Source of the DNA: Brachycybe producta
Lineage: Eukaryota; Arthropoda; Diplopoda; Playtdesmida; Andrognathidae
Direction of reading: 5' to 3'
Length of the DNA: 64,000 bases
NCBI GenBank assembly: GCA_036925085.1
Contig: JAUPFP010000036.1
Coordinates: 1,488,001 to 1,552,000 of the forward strand
The notes under the pieces are model-generated. The model had not been told where the DNA came from, did no database searches, and saw only the letters and a program-made list of their open reading frames with translations. Positions 59,901-60,957 of the stretch are shown in pieces. The translations under genes were made by a program, and so were the position numbers. Positions within the stretch are counted from its first letter, which is position 1. Each line of letters opens with the position of its first letter.

Positions 59901-60623
59901 ATCTAATCGTTGTTGGTGTCCAGCACCGACCTCATCCTCATCGTCATCCTCATCTAAACGCTCTCGAACCTCATTTTCCATCATTTCATCACGTTCATCG
60001 TCATCTTCGTCATCCTCCACATCATCTCCAAAATCATCGTCCAGTTCGTCATCCAACATTTCATCCTCCCTTTGACCATTTTGCATCAAACTCGTCGAAG
60101 GCTCGGGATCACTTTCGTCACTTTCATCCATGACACCCATCATGTCATCGGCATCCGACATGACAGCATCATTTAGTTCGTCATTATCACCACCACAGTT
60201 GGATAATTCGTTACCTAACATGGTGGCGGCCGCCGCTTCCATTCCAACATAATGGTCATTCAGAGGCACAATACCACCAGGTCTGCTACCACCACCATCC
60301 GAACTAGACAGTAAAGAATCTTCTTCCTCTTCGTCTTCCTCAAAATGATGTCTCATGGATTTCTTAATTCCATCCACATCTCCAACTAGATTTTTATCAC
60401 AAGTCCTTTTGAGTTTCTCACAAATTGCATTCACTTGACGTTTAGTTGCAGCAGTCAGTGAAATGGCATTACCATTTTTATTGGTATTATTGGTACTATT
60501 GGTATCGTCGTCTGCCATTGGAGGTGACAATTCCACTTCAAATTCTCTTTGCCTTCTCCCTTTAACTGTTATCAATTCCGAAGTGGACGATGCTAGCTCG
60601 TCATGTTGCATCCACAGTTGACC
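4473..60623 (-). CDS. CASZ1 (castor) orthologue: castor / CASZ1-type zinc-finger transcription factor (whole gene, 16 coding exons)
   Basis: Nuclear DNA-binding transcription factor of the Castor family, which controls temporal identity of neuroblasts in flies and heart, vessel and neural development in vertebrates. Inferred coding join, 5' to 3' on the minus strand: 60623-58562, 23014-22551, 21650-21473, 12928-12829, 12740-12653, 12023-11859, 11784-11568, 11461-11324, 11224-11061, 10970-10784, 10696-10555, 10111-9989, 9909-9603, 9532-9314, 7141-6308, 5810-4473. From the ATG at 60611 this is 6714 nt with all phases consistent: 2237 residues, longer than the roughly 1760 of human CASZ1a. It carries 12 castor-type finger units. 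In each, an extra C-x4/5-C pair lies just before an H-x-H-C C2H2 finger, and the linkers contain signature words such as STSDV, KHK-YHIKD and SHKRKHERR. Family assignment rests on these and on two N-terminal motifs. Exact exon ends are inference from consensus sites and frame; the 5' end is open. Confidence 0.93.
5811..6307 (-). other. castor intron 15
   Basis: 497 bp, GTACAG to CTATAG. AT-rich, no repeat recognised. Confidence 0.75.
6308..7141 (-). CDS. CASZ1 (castor) orthologue: castor exon 15: finger units 7-8 and start of 9
   Basis: Acceptor TAAACCCTCAG before 7141, donor AATCAG|GTACAG after 6308, 278 codons, phase 0 to 0. Unit 7: [15 protein letters not shown], then H-x4-H (ILHSKDFH). 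Unit 8: [26 protein letters not shown]-x3-H. A basic stretch ([16 protein letters not shown]) and a Pro/Thr repeat follow, then the start of unit 9: [20 protein letters not shown]. The short exon-to-exon match across units 7 and 8 supports a single array continuing from exon 13. Confidence 0.92.
8410..8866. repeat. family A element interrupted by family D
   Basis: Left arm at 8410-8500 (TTAGAAACTAGAATTGTTG) and right arm at 8790-8866 (AAAGATATCGACATG, TTAAGTGATTCAGCTA), separated by a family D copy. Confidence 0.7.
8545..8763. repeat. family D palindromic MITE
   Basis: CACTACAGAAACGCAATAAC at the left and TTTTTCTGTAATGAGGTCC at the right, with AACTCATAACCTTGTAACAG and ATCATAAGGTATGAGTGTCA inside, as in six other copies. 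Confidence 0.75.
8868..9250. repeat. family A palindromic element
   Basis: GTGTAAACGCTTCTCAAACTC at the left, CAATCACTTAAGGGTAAATT, centre, then GAAAGATATCATCATG and TTAGCTACCCTTTCTAGTTT. Confidence 0.8.
9314..9532 (-). CDS. CASZ1 (castor) orthologue: castor exon 14: Pro/Ser-rich linker
   Basis: Acceptor ATCTGTTGATAG before 9532, donor CCGAAG|GTGAGT after 9314, phase 0 to 0 (73 codons). It encodes [20 protein letters not shown] then a Met/Pro/Ser-rich stretch ending [10 protein letters not shown]. No domain. The acceptor is the weakest in the gene; an in-frame alternative (CCGAG before 9508) would shorten the exon by eight codons. Confidence 0.8.
9603..9909 (-). CDS. CASZ1 (castor) orthologue: castor exon 13: finger unit 6 and AT-hook
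   Basis: Acceptor TTTACGAAG before 9909, donor GTAGAG|GTACGG after 9603, phase 2 to 0. The first residues RCHEQQDQV supply the final His of unit 5. Unit 6 has CISNC then HYHCGWQNC with a longer 15-residue loop before H-x3-H ([20 protein letters not shown] follows). Residues about 1428-1437 (9615-9644) read [10 protein letters not shown], a textbook AT-hook core (RGRP) that should contact AT-rich minor groove. Confidence 0.9.
9989..10111 (-). CDS. CASZ1 (castor) orthologue: castor exon 12: finger unit 5
   Basis: Acceptor TTATTACAG before 10111, donor GCAAG|GTACTT after 9989, phase 2 to 2. It encodes [20 protein letters not shown] then [20 protein letters not shown] and A. The Cys pair CKPHC and C-x4-C of finger 5 are complete; the last His comes from exon 13. 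Confidence 0.9.
10112..10554 (-). repeat. castor intron 11 with a two-copy direct repeat
   Basis: 443-bp intron. GCGCAAAATAACTAGAATGG...GGGCGCCAGTATTATTACC near 10258-10320 recurs as CGCAAAATAACTAAATGAT...GGGCGCCACTTTTATTCTTG near 10410-10460, both followed by CCTCGGGTG. A related inverse copy lies at 44605-44665. Confidence 0.6.
10555..10696 (-). CDS. CASZ1 (castor) orthologue: castor exon 11: linker before finger unit 5
   Basis: Acceptor TTTTTTTCAG before 10696, donor TTCGAG|GTGAGG after 10555, phase 1 to 2. It encodes [20 protein letters not shown] then [20 protein letters not shown] and YCS. The end matches the position of the vertebrate sequence leading into the fifth finger (EPWKVYLRRF). 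Confidence 0.87.
10697..10783 (-). other. 87-nt intron without stop codons in frame (candidate exitron)
   Basis: The segment begins GTGAGC and ends ATTTTTTTTCAG, both good splice signals, and is T-rich towards its 3' end. Its length is 29 codons exactly and no in-frame stop occurs, so both spliced and retained forms would encode protein. The retained peptide is hydrophobic/aromatic ([16 protein letters not shown] inside), unlike the polar linker around it, which favours intron as the default state. Confidence 0.7.
10784..10970 (-). CDS. CASZ1 (castor) orthologue: castor exon 10: Ser/Thr/Pro-rich linker
   Basis: Acceptor GTAAATGCAG before 10970, donor TTGGCAG|GTGAGC after 10784, phase 0 to 1. 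The peptide begins [19 protein letters not shown] and ends [13 protein letters not shown]. It lies between the two finger blocks. The donor is optional in coding terms: reading straight through the following 87 bases keeps the frame open into exon 11. Confidence 0.82.
11061..11224 (-). CDS. CASZ1 (castor) orthologue: castor exon 9: end of finger unit 4
   Basis: Acceptor TGTTTGTAG before 11224, donor GACGAG|GTAAAG after 11061, phase 1 to 0. It encodes [20 protein letters not shown] followed by [20 protein letters not shown] and [18 protein letters not shown] closes the four-finger block as in vertebrate CASZ1. The following basic-hydrophobic stretch could be helical. Confidence 0.92.
11324..11461 (-). 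CDS. CASZ1 (castor) orthologue: castor exon 8: end of finger unit 3, start of unit 4
   Basis: Acceptor GCAACAATAG before 11461, donor ACTG|GTAAGA after 11324, phase 1 to 1. It encodes [20 protein letters not shown] and [20 protein letters not shown] then IHCIRTG. The Glu is split across the intron, restoring the vertebrate IEKHKSYHIKD arrangement. Confidence 0.92.
11568..11784 (-). CDS. CASZ1 (castor) orthologue: castor exon 7: end of finger unit 2, start of unit 3
   Basis: Acceptor TTGTTGCAG before 11784, donor CATGG|GTAATT after 11568, phase 0 to 1. It encodes [20 protein letters not shown], finishing unit 2 as C-VKET-C when spliced after Val-Lys. Then [11 protein letters not shown], the unit 3 Cys pair CATSAC and [20 protein letters not shown] follow. 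STSDV and [11 protein letters not shown] are strongly conserved castor words. Confidence 0.92.
11859..12023 (-). CDS. CASZ1 (castor) orthologue: castor exon 6: end of finger unit 1, start of unit 2; GC donor
   Basis: Acceptor TTTGAAAG before 12023. I chose this rather than the AAAAAG 15 bases further on because the peptide [15 protein letters not shown] then gives exactly 13 residues between the second Cys and the first His, as in the vertebrate finger. It continues [20 protein letters not shown] (a castor signature) and ends THYHCVK. The donor is AAG|GCAAGA, a GC-AG intron; the in-frame GT six bases earlier (TGC|GTAAAG) would drop Val-Lys. 165 nt, phase 0 to 0. Confidence 0.88.
12024..12652 (-). 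repeat. castor intron 5 with palindromic element
   Basis: 629-bp intron. A hairpin runs from 12396 (TCACACGAACACTTTCTGTC) to 12552 (ATGGCGACAAAAAGTGTTTC, then GTGTGA). Related F/G-type words (GGTCAAAACCGACCACTCC) occur at 12210-12235. Confidence 0.65.
12653..12740 (-). CDS. CASZ1 (castor) orthologue: castor exon 5: finger unit 1, first part
   Basis: Acceptor TAATTTAG before 12740, donor TCAAGG|GTGTGT after 12653, phase 2 to 0. It encodes [20 protein letters not shown] followed by FHCLDCSSR: the paired C-x4-C motif and the start of the C2H2 finger, with C-x2-C spacing where the vertebrate finger has C-x4-C. The finger is completed by exon 6. Confidence 0.88.
12829..12928 (-). CDS. CASZ1 (castor) orthologue: castor exon 4: approach to finger unit 1
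   Basis: Acceptor CAGTTTTAG before 12928, donor CATAA|GTAAGT after 12829, phase 1 to 2. It encodes [19 protein letters not shown] and [13 protein letters not shown]. The last part aligns with the vertebrate IYQKYIARFSG segment immediately ahead of the first castor finger, so this exon defines the start of the DNA-binding region. A second GT four bases downstream (12824) would break the frame. Confidence 0.88.
13055..13345. repeat. family A palindromic element
   Basis: AAACTAGAAGGGAAACTAAATC on the left; TTGAAAGATATCATCAACAT and GAGCTACCCGTTCTAGTTTC on the right. Located in intron 3. Confidence 0.8.
14060..14560. repeat. degenerate F/G-type element split by family C
   Basis: CCAAAACCGTCTACATTG before the family C copy and GGTCGGTTTTCGTCACATGC after it, with AAAAAGTGGTCGG and CTGACCACTTTTT as further inverse matches. 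Confidence 0.45.
14261..14461. repeat. family C palindromic MITE
   Basis: AGGCAATTAGAAATCGGGAC to GTCCCGATTTCTAATTGCCT, with AACTTCTAATTGGTTTGTTG and its inverse inside and GGGCGGAG/CTCCGCC-type words. Ends are perfectly inverse over about 20 bases. Confidence 0.9.
14890..15570. repeat. CCACTAAGCCCAGTGGTC tandem island with a GC-richer core
   Basis: Degenerate units of about 18-22 bases (variants of GTCCACTTAGCCCAGTGG) fill 14905-14980 and 15330-15565. Between them, 14990-15325 is non-repetitive and clearly less AT-rich than the intron around it, with two CCTCGGGCA words. An open frame of 117 codons here has no recognisable domain. Confidence 0.6.
16141..16175. repeat. G-rich tract
   Basis: AGGGGAGGGGGGGGG run in an otherwise AT-rich intron. 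Confidence 0.8.
16250..16960. repeat. degenerate tandem repeat, period about 90-140 bp, six units
   Basis: The landmark TTGACTTTTTTCTTGTTCCT (with variants) recurs at about 16276, 16400, 16508, 16598, 16737 and 16870. Most are followed by TTTTAATTTT and TTTATCTAAACTTTAAA. Pyrimidine-rich on the plus strand. Confidence 0.6.
17417..17435. repeat. poly(C) run
   Basis: About 19 consecutive C. Confidence 0.9.
17515..17822. repeat. family S palindromic MITE
   Basis: TTTTTATGCAATATCTCAAGC to TTGCATAAAAATCCAAGC, with ATGTTTCTCAATCTGTGACT and its inverse GCCACAAATTGAGAAACATT. Confidence 0.85.
17830..18710. other. intron 3 spacer
   Basis: AT-rich, homopolymer-laden; nothing recognised. Confidence 0.5.
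18716..18948. repeat. family H element with perfect 40-bp palindrome
   Basis: Ends GGCCCTGTTTCCATTGAAAC and CTAATAGAAACAGAATCC. At 18761-18800 TTGATCAGGTCAATATTTTT is followed directly by its exact inverse. The same motif GACCTGATCAAAATTCATTT closes the element near 18892. Related to 57138-57322. Confidence 0.75.
18950..19820. other. intron 3 spacer
   Basis: AT-rich with A-runs; no repeat family or gene recognised. Confidence 0.5.
19822..20425. repeat. family A element with nested family B
   Basis: Left arm GTGTTTTAGAAAACTAGAAG, right arm TTGAAAGATATATCAAACAT and GCTACCCTTCTAGTTTTTTA. Family B occupies 19882-20190. Confidence 0.85.
19882..20190. repeat. family B element
   Basis: CTTGTACACAC at the left, GTGTGTACTAGGTATAAG at the right. 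Internal words shared with four other copies: ATACGGAATCCAGTTAAGGA, ACTGAATAAATTGAATTCGA and AGGGCTCTGTAGAACACG. About 309 bp, no ORF. Confidence 0.88.
20430..20655. repeat. element with duplicated TAGAGTTGGC-CCATCTA motif
   Basis: AAGTAGAGCTGGCTCCATCT near 20438 recurs as AAGTAGAGTTGGCGCCATCT near 20574. Partial inverse matches (GTTGAGCTACTTCTAT, AACTACCTCTATG) suggest a decayed palindrome. Confidence 0.5.
21180..21411. repeat. palindromic element next to exon 3 donor
   Basis: GCTGTGCGCACACATCACAT with TCAGTTGT at the left; ACAACTGACAATTTGATGGTGTGCGCC at the right is its approximate inverse. GC-rich core with two GGCGCC words. Confidence 0.6.
21473..21650 (-). CDS. CASZ1 (castor) orthologue: castor exon 3: Ser/Pro-rich linker
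   Basis: Acceptor ATTTGTAG before 21650, donor TTCAG|GTTAGT after 21473, phases 0 to 1 (59 codons plus one base). The peptide reads [19 protein letters not shown] followed by a Ser/Pro-rich stretch and RLLSASAS. The hydrophobic start and the Ser/Pro tail resemble a linker; there is no zinc ligand pattern. Intron 2 is 900 bp and contains a family A repeat; intron 3 is 8.5 kb. A 230-bp palindromic element ends about 60 bp past the donor. Confidence 0.85.
22165..22475. repeat. family A palindromic element in intron 2
   Basis: TAAACGCCGGTTTCGAACTC, ATATCTTTCAAAATAAGC, then AAGTGATTGAGCTACATTTC and TCTAAAACACTTTCGAAG. Confidence 0.85.
22551..23014 (-). CDS. CASZ1 (castor) orthologue: castor exon 2: His- and Ser-rich linker
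   Basis: Acceptor TTTTTTTTAG before 23014, donor CCCAGG|GTAAAT after 22551. The first two bases complete a Val codon opened by exon 1, and the exon ends in phase 0 (154 full codons). The peptide begins [16 protein letters not shown], then has a His/Gln tract (about 20 His), a Gly run and a run of 11 Ser, and ends [12 protein letters not shown]. No recognised domain. The His and Gly tracts come from trinucleotide repeats and are probably length-variable. Being separated from exon 1 by 35.5 kb is unusual, but the phase match and the long open frame support it. Confidence 0.85.
23112..23417. repeat. family A palindromic element
   Basis: GTGTAAACGCCTCTAAAACT at the left and AGCTACCATTCTAGTTTCTA at the right, starting about 100 bp inside intron 1 from exon 2. 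Confidence 0.85.
23418..23638. repeat. family D palindromic MITE
   Basis: GACTGTCCTATGACAGT-type left end and ATAAGGTATGATTGTCATAA, ending AAATGAGAGGCCTC. It abuts the preceding family A copy. Confidence 0.75.
23924..23980. repeat. (TA)n microsatellite
   Basis: TA run of about 47 bases continuing into TATGTATGTA. Confidence 0.95.
23990..25040. other. intron 1 spacer
   Basis: AT-rich, no gene or repeat family recognised. Confidence 0.5.
25042..25150. repeat. pair of small hairpins (TTTTAGGCATAC ... GCCTAAAAT)
   Basis: ATTTTAGGCATACTCTGTAC followed by AGAGTGCCTAAAAT, then at 25118-25148 a second TTTTAGGCATACTGCACATT with GCCTAAAAT. Both are followed by a TATTCA-TTTGCAGA motif, so it is a tandem duplication of a hairpin. 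Confidence 0.65.
25432..25632. repeat. family C palindromic MITE
   Basis: TTAGAAATTGGGAAGAACTT at the left, CTGTTTGTCCCGATTTCTAA at the right; internal ACCGCAACTTCTAATTGGTT and its inverse. Confidence 0.9.
25805..25850. repeat. (GA)n tract
   Basis: AGAGAAAGAGAGAGAGAGAG. Confidence 0.85.
26258..26752. repeat. family S element, enlarged copy
   Basis: GCTCGGATTTTTATGCAAAT to TTTGCATACAAATTCGAGC. At about 495 bp it is some 180 bp longer than the other copies because a TTAGAGGCTAAA-type segment is duplicated in its middle. Confidence 0.85.
26760..28395. other. intron 1 spacer with pyrimidine-rich tracts
   Basis: CT-rich simple sequence at 26770-26830 and 27005-27080, a poly(G) run near 27871-27883, otherwise AT-rich. 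No gene seen. Confidence 0.5.
28400..28526. repeat. family A right arm
   Basis: GAAGCTACCCTTCTAGTTTC to AGTTCGAAAATCAGCTATTC. Confidence 0.75.
28530..28866. repeat. family A palindromic element, well preserved
   Basis: AGGTGCAAAATGAAGAGAAA, GTTTTAGAAACTAGAAGGGT, TGATATCTTTCAAAATAAAC; inverse arm ATACCCTTAAGTGATTGAGT and TTCGAAAATCAGCTCTTCAT. A good reference copy. Confidence 0.9.
29076..29112. repeat. (AAT)n(GAT)n microsatellite
   Basis: AATAATAATAAT followed by GATGATGATGATGATGA. Confidence 0.9.
29605..30115. repeat. two adjacent family A elements
   Basis: First copy 29605-29830 (AGAAACTAGAAAGGGTAGCT; inverse CTACTTTCTAGTTTCTAATC). Second copy 29845-30115 (AAAGTGTAAACACCACATGA; inverse TTACCGTTCTAGTTTCTAAC). 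Confidence 0.78.
30655..31045. repeat. family A left half interrupted by hAT-type element
   Basis: GGTTTAAAAGTGTGAAACGT and TTTAGAAACTAGAATGGTAA before the insertion; GGTAATTTTAATGTTAATATC after it. Joining across the insertion restores the usual family A order. Confidence 0.8.
30782..31005. mobile_element. hAT-type non-autonomous transposon with 8-bp target duplication
   Basis: Inverted ends CAAGCATGTCAAACTC and GAGTTTGCCATGCTTG (one mismatch), with GGGCCG / CGGCCC just inside. Flanked on both sides by the identical octamer CTCTACAG (30774-30781 and 31006-31013). An 8-bp duplication with short CA-starting inverted ends is the hAT hallmark. 224 bp, no transposase. Confidence 0.85.
31310..32260. 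other. intron 1 spacer
   Basis: AT-rich with many homopolymers and the (GA)n run; nothing else recognised. Confidence 0.5.
31910..31926. repeat. (GA)n microsatellite
   Basis: GAGAGAGAGAGAGAGA. Confidence 0.85.
32270..32462. mobile_element. family C MITE with perfect 9-bp target duplication
   Basis: Element ACAGGCAGTTAGAAAACGGG to CCCGTTTTCTAATTGCCTGT, flanked by CCGAACCGG at 32261-32269 and 32463-32471. This copy defines the family's ends. 9-bp duplications with inverted ends are usual for Mutator-like elements. Confidence 0.88.
32575..32805. repeat. family D palindromic MITE
   Basis: CTCATTAGTCATTACAGAAAG at the left; ATAAGGTATGAGTGTCACAA and TTTTTCTGTAATGAGAGCC at the right. Confidence 0.82.
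32905..33122. repeat. family D palindromic MITE, opposite orientation
   Basis: AAAAAAAAGTCATAAAACTG, ATGCGCTATTATTTTATGAT, and TCTTTCTGTAATTAGGCCCC at the right. Confidence 0.78.
33530..33800. repeat. GC-richer element with repeated GCCACTGGTGGC-type words
   Basis: GCTTCACACAAGACCACTCG at the left, internal AGCCACTGGTAGTGACCATG with near inverse copies (TAGCCACCAGTGGCTGGCT) and ATGTGAACACC. Resembles the 44.1-44.8 kb element. The open frame through it looks like repeat, not gene. Confidence 0.5.
33840..34670. other. intron 1 spacer
   Basis: Contains a short GGAA run (34170-34188) and purine-rich stretches at 34430-34480. No gene recognised. Confidence 0.5.
34682..35099. repeat. family E element, inverse of 2989-3195
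   Basis: AAAAAGTTAACCACAGTTAA and CATGGTTAAAC words, closing with TAGTAGAAACGAGGTATAAG. Confidence 0.6.
35482..35725. repeat. family D palindromic MITE
   Basis: TATGACAGAAAAAAAGTCAT left, GTCTTTCTGTAATGAC right. Confidence 0.78.
35737..35945. repeat. family D palindromic MITE, head-to-head with previous
   Basis: GGGTCTCATTACAGAAAAGG left, CATAAGACATGACTGTCACA right. Only about 12 bases separate it from the preceding copy, in opposite orientation. Confidence 0.78.
36204..36389. repeat. family I palindromic element
   Basis: GGTCAATTCGGGCTTGTCAA left and AGACAAGCCAGAATTGACCG right are inverse. Related to 57938-58458. Confidence 0.7.
36555..36676. repeat. perfect 32-bp inverted repeat (ACTGAATAAGCGCCAAATTT...)
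   Basis: Bases 36555-36586 are exactly inverse to 36645-36676, with a 58-base loop. Further partial copies (GGCGCTTATTCAG, GAGCTTATTCAGCGCCAC) extend to 36733. Confidence 0.85.
36740..37900. other. intron 1 spacer
   Basis: AT-rich apart from the C-rich tract; no gene or repeat family recognised. Confidence 0.5.
37470..37490. repeat. C-rich / CCA tract
   Basis: Run of C followed by ACCACCACCA; the short open frame across it is not credible as a gene. Confidence 0.7.
37911..38053. mobile_element. family C-related MITE, variant core
   Basis: ACAGGCAGTTCTGCTCAGCA left and AGTGCTGGGCAGAAGTGGCC with TGT right. The core keeps CGCCCTTTTATGAGCGCCAT, TTCTAATTGGTTTGTTAC and GGGCGGGGC. Flanks TATAAAGCC and GTATAAGCC are consistent with a roughly 9-bp duplication. 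Confidence 0.75.
38315..38525. repeat. family D palindromic MITE
   Basis: GAAAGTCATACCTTATGATG left, TTTCTTTCTGTAATGAGGCC right. Confidence 0.8.
38530..40010. other. intron 1 spacer
   Basis: AT-rich, one C8 and one G9 run. No gene recognised. Confidence 0.5.
40015..40605. repeat. family A element with an insertion in its middle
   Basis: Left arm TTTAGAAACTAGAAGTGTAG to about 40200; right arm GTTTATTTTGAAAGATATCA from 40468 to CGAAAATCAGCTGTTCATAA. The 40235-40395 interior (GATATCCAAAAAGG ... CCTTTTTGGATATCC) is itself an inverted pair. Confidence 0.8.
40610..41535. other. intron 1 spacer
   Basis: AT-rich. At 41275-41460 a loose AGCCCACCA / CCACTAAG repeat recalls the 15-kb tandem island. 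Confidence 0.45.
41538..41849. repeat. family B element
   Basis: CTTTGTACACACATGAGTTA to AGGTGTGCTCTAGGTTTAAG, sharing ATACGGAATCCAGTTAAGGA. The only one of five copies here without clear family A flanks. Confidence 0.88.
41850..42250. repeat. direct repeat AGTAATCCGAACC-GATTTTTATCATA
   Basis: GAGTAATCCGAACCGATTTT near 41889 and GAGTAATCCGAACCAGGCTT near 42019, each followed by TTTATCATA-TA-AAATG and a GTGTTTTTGACTT stretch, with the inverse TTCGGATAATC at 42190. Confidence 0.6.
42328..42352. repeat. poly(C) run
   Basis: About 25 bases, C with one A. Confidence 0.9.
43003..43575. mobile_element. mariner-like non-autonomous element
   Basis: Left end ACAGGTTGTCTCAAAAGTCT, right end AGACTTATAAGACACCCTGT: inverse in 17 of 20 bases. 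ACAGGGTGTC---AAAGTCT is the common terminus of mariner transposons. Interior is AT-rich with no transposase frame. No clear TA duplication was seen. Confidence 0.6.
43849..43874. repeat. (GGA)n microsatellite
   Basis: GGAGGAGGAGGAGGAGGAGG. Confidence 0.9.
44116..44775. repeat. G-type element split by family C
   Basis: GGCTTCACACGGACCACTTT left, AAGTGTGAAGCTGGCTC right, family C at 44305-44510 inside. The 44605-44665 part is inverse to the intron 11 repeat. Confidence 0.6.
44305..44510. mobile_element. family C MITE with 9-bp target duplication
   Basis: ACAGGCATTTAGAAATCGGG to CCCGATTTCTAAATGCCTGT, flanked by CTGATAAAC and TTGATAAAC (8 of 9 identical). Confidence 0.88.
44866..44914. repeat. 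(AAT)n microsatellite
   Basis: About 16 trinucleotide units. Confidence 0.95.
44920..45610. other. intron 1 spacer
   Basis: AT-rich, homopolymer runs only. Confidence 0.5.
45612..46297. repeat. three back-to-back palindromic elements
   Basis: (1) 45612-45737: GGATTTTGTGGCGCGCTCAA against CAGCACGCCACTAAATCC. (2) 45736-46099: AGGCTGCTTTTGCACATAAG with GCGACCTTTTTGTC against GACAAAATGTCGCTTGTCTG and AAAGTAGCCTTA. (3) 46098-46297, family F: GGTAATCGATTTCGACTGCA against its inverse near 46245. All are GC-richer than their surroundings. Confidence 0.75.
46300..47480. other. intron 1 spacer
   Basis: AT-rich, a C12 run at about 46725-46737; no gene recognised. Confidence 0.5.
47485..47965. repeat. 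family A element with nested family B
   Basis: GAAAAGCTTATTTTGAAAGA left of the insertion, AACCCTTCTAGTTTCTGAAA right of it, so B lies in the CTACCCTTC word of A. Confidence 0.82.
47533..47834. repeat. family B element
   Basis: CTTGTACTCACACATGAGTT to GTGTGTACTAGGTATAAG; contains the shared GACATGAACACCAAATAAAA. Confidence 0.88.
47970..49145. other. intron 1 spacer
   Basis: AT-rich, A-runs of 10-16 bases. No gene recognised. Confidence 0.5.
49150..49262. repeat. family C element, 5'-truncated
   Basis: From CTCCGCCCTTTTCAACGTCA to CTATTTCTAATTGCCTGT; the left third is missing. Confidence 0.8.
49775..50105. repeat. family A palindromic element
   Basis: TTTTAGAAACTAGAAGGGTAG; inverse AAGCTACCCTTCTAGTTTCT and AAAATCAGCTGTTCATAAAC. 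Confidence 0.83.
50570..50586. repeat. poly(G) run
   Basis: About 17 consecutive G, followed by AGAGGTCCCCC. Confidence 0.9.
50907..51032. repeat. two poly(C) runs
   Basis: C16 at about 50907-50922 and C12-14 at about 51019-51031. Confidence 0.9.
51330..51715. repeat. family A palindromic element, diverged
   Basis: AAAAGGTTTGAAAACTAGAAG left; TTTTGAAAGATCTCAACATG and GAACTACCCTTCAACTTTTT right. An extra inverted arm at about 51450-51540 suggests two merged copies. Confidence 0.7.
51720..52560. other. intron 1 spacer
   Basis: AT-rich with A/C homopolymers. No gene recognised. Confidence 0.5.
52565..53500. repeat. long-period tandem repeat, five units of about 155-220 bp
   Basis: GTCTGGGTTAAAACAGGTAG (with variants) recurs at about 52627, 52847, 53003, 53221 and 53406. 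Each unit also has CCTACAACA-CAGTCTGGACC, AAACAAGCCAAAGGGTAAAA and a CCCTCTCCATCCCTCTGATG block. Units differ by internal deletions. Not coding. Confidence 0.88.
54035..54215. repeat. family A element, short copy
   Basis: TGTTTTAGAAACTAGATGAG; inverse ACCCTTCTAGTTTCTAAAAC, GACAGAATAACCAGAGTTCG. Confidence 0.8.
54220..56285. other. intron 1 spacer
   Basis: AT-rich. Small direct repeat at 55115-55180 (GACCC-TCTAGTCTAGAGTTT twice), C11 run at 55961-55971, (GAT)n at 56074-56092. No gene recognised. Confidence 0.5.
56290..56930. repeat. family A element with nested family B
   Basis: TTTAAGAAACTAGAAGGGG left; GGTATTTTCATGTTGGTATC follows B; right arm GCTACCCTTCTAGTTTCTAA. Confidence 0.85.
56352..56657. 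repeat. family B element
   Basis: GTCATGAGAGTTAAATGAAT to AGGTGTGAGTACTAGGTATT, with ACGGAATCCAGTTAAGGACA inside. Confidence 0.88.
57138..57322. repeat. family H palindrome with poly(C)/poly(G) arms
   Basis: GGCCTTGTTTCCACTGAGGT left, CCAGTGGAAACAGGGC right. Inside, C19 (57197-57215) followed by GGTCTATGACAGTGAATAGAC and G11 (57237-57247) form a hairpin stem. Confidence 0.82.
57580..57603. repeat. (CA)n-type microsatellite
   Basis: CCCACCCACCCACACACACACACACACA. Confidence 0.9.
57938..58458. mobile_element. family I element with 32-bp terminal inverted repeats
   Basis: ACAGACGATCCATTCTGGCT... (57938-57969) is inverse to 58427-58458 in 29 of 32 bases. About 521 bp, no transposase. A short family A palindrome lies inside. 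The right end is only about 100 bp from the exon 1 donor, so the open frame running past exon 1 reads into it. Confidence 0.78.
58008..58156. repeat. short family A palindrome nested in family I
   Basis: AAGGCCACCTCAAGAGGTAC with TTTTAGAAACTAGAAGGGTA directly joined to the inverse arm and TTCAAAACCACCTTA. The whole central part is deleted. Confidence 0.78.
58562..60623 (-). CDS. CASZ1 (castor) orthologue: castor exon 1: acidic N-terminus with conserved castor motifs
   Basis: The exon starts after a CTTACAG acceptor and ends TTCAG|GTAAGC in phase 1. The first in-frame ATG is 60611-60609; translation could also enter from an upstream exon, since the frame is open at the acceptor. Numbering from that ATG: NAICEKL at 61-67 preceded by basic KR, matching the N-terminal NAICAKL of vertebrate CASZ1 (a region linked there to nuclear localisation and NuRD contact); Asp/Glu-rich tract about 91-277; PLDLS at 428-432, PMDLS at 481-485, VMDLS at 511-515; His run near 450-454; Ala-rich helix about 608-622; and at 650-664 a DYA-STM-ELLGLFG motif that vertebrate CASZ1 also has. 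There are no zinc fingers in this exon. The low-complexity content is typical of activation or repression domains. The exon is distinctly richer in GC than the introns around it. Confidence 0.92.
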
Positions 60624-60690
60624 CTGTAAGAAATAAATAGATTCAAACAATAAAGTTAATTAATAATATTAAATTAATAATAATTCGCGG

Positions 60691-60957
60691 GCTCGGATTT
60701 TTATGCAAACATTTCTCAATCTGTGGGCCCAAGTGCCAATTGTGGATTAATCAATCATCCGTTTAGATCAACCAATAATTATGGGTTTCTTATCAATCAA
60801 AAATATTGGTTAGAGGCTGGAATTCTAGTTGGCAACTGACAAGTAGCCTCTAACTAGCCTTTTTAATTGAGGTTTTCAATTGCAGTTGCTCGAAGTATCT
60901 TCACAATTGGCACTTGGGCCACAAATTGAGAAACAACTACTTGATAAAATCAGAGCC
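60691..60957. repeat. family S palindromic MITE next to exon 1
   Basis: GCTCGGATTTTTATGCAAAC to TTGATAAAATCAGAGCC, beginning 67 bp upstream of the exon 1 acceptor. Confidence 0.85.

Noticed and set aside
58946..59906. Frames opposite or out of phase with exon 1 (74-137 codons)
   Set aside because: Shadows of a long low-complexity coding exon; no independent motifs.
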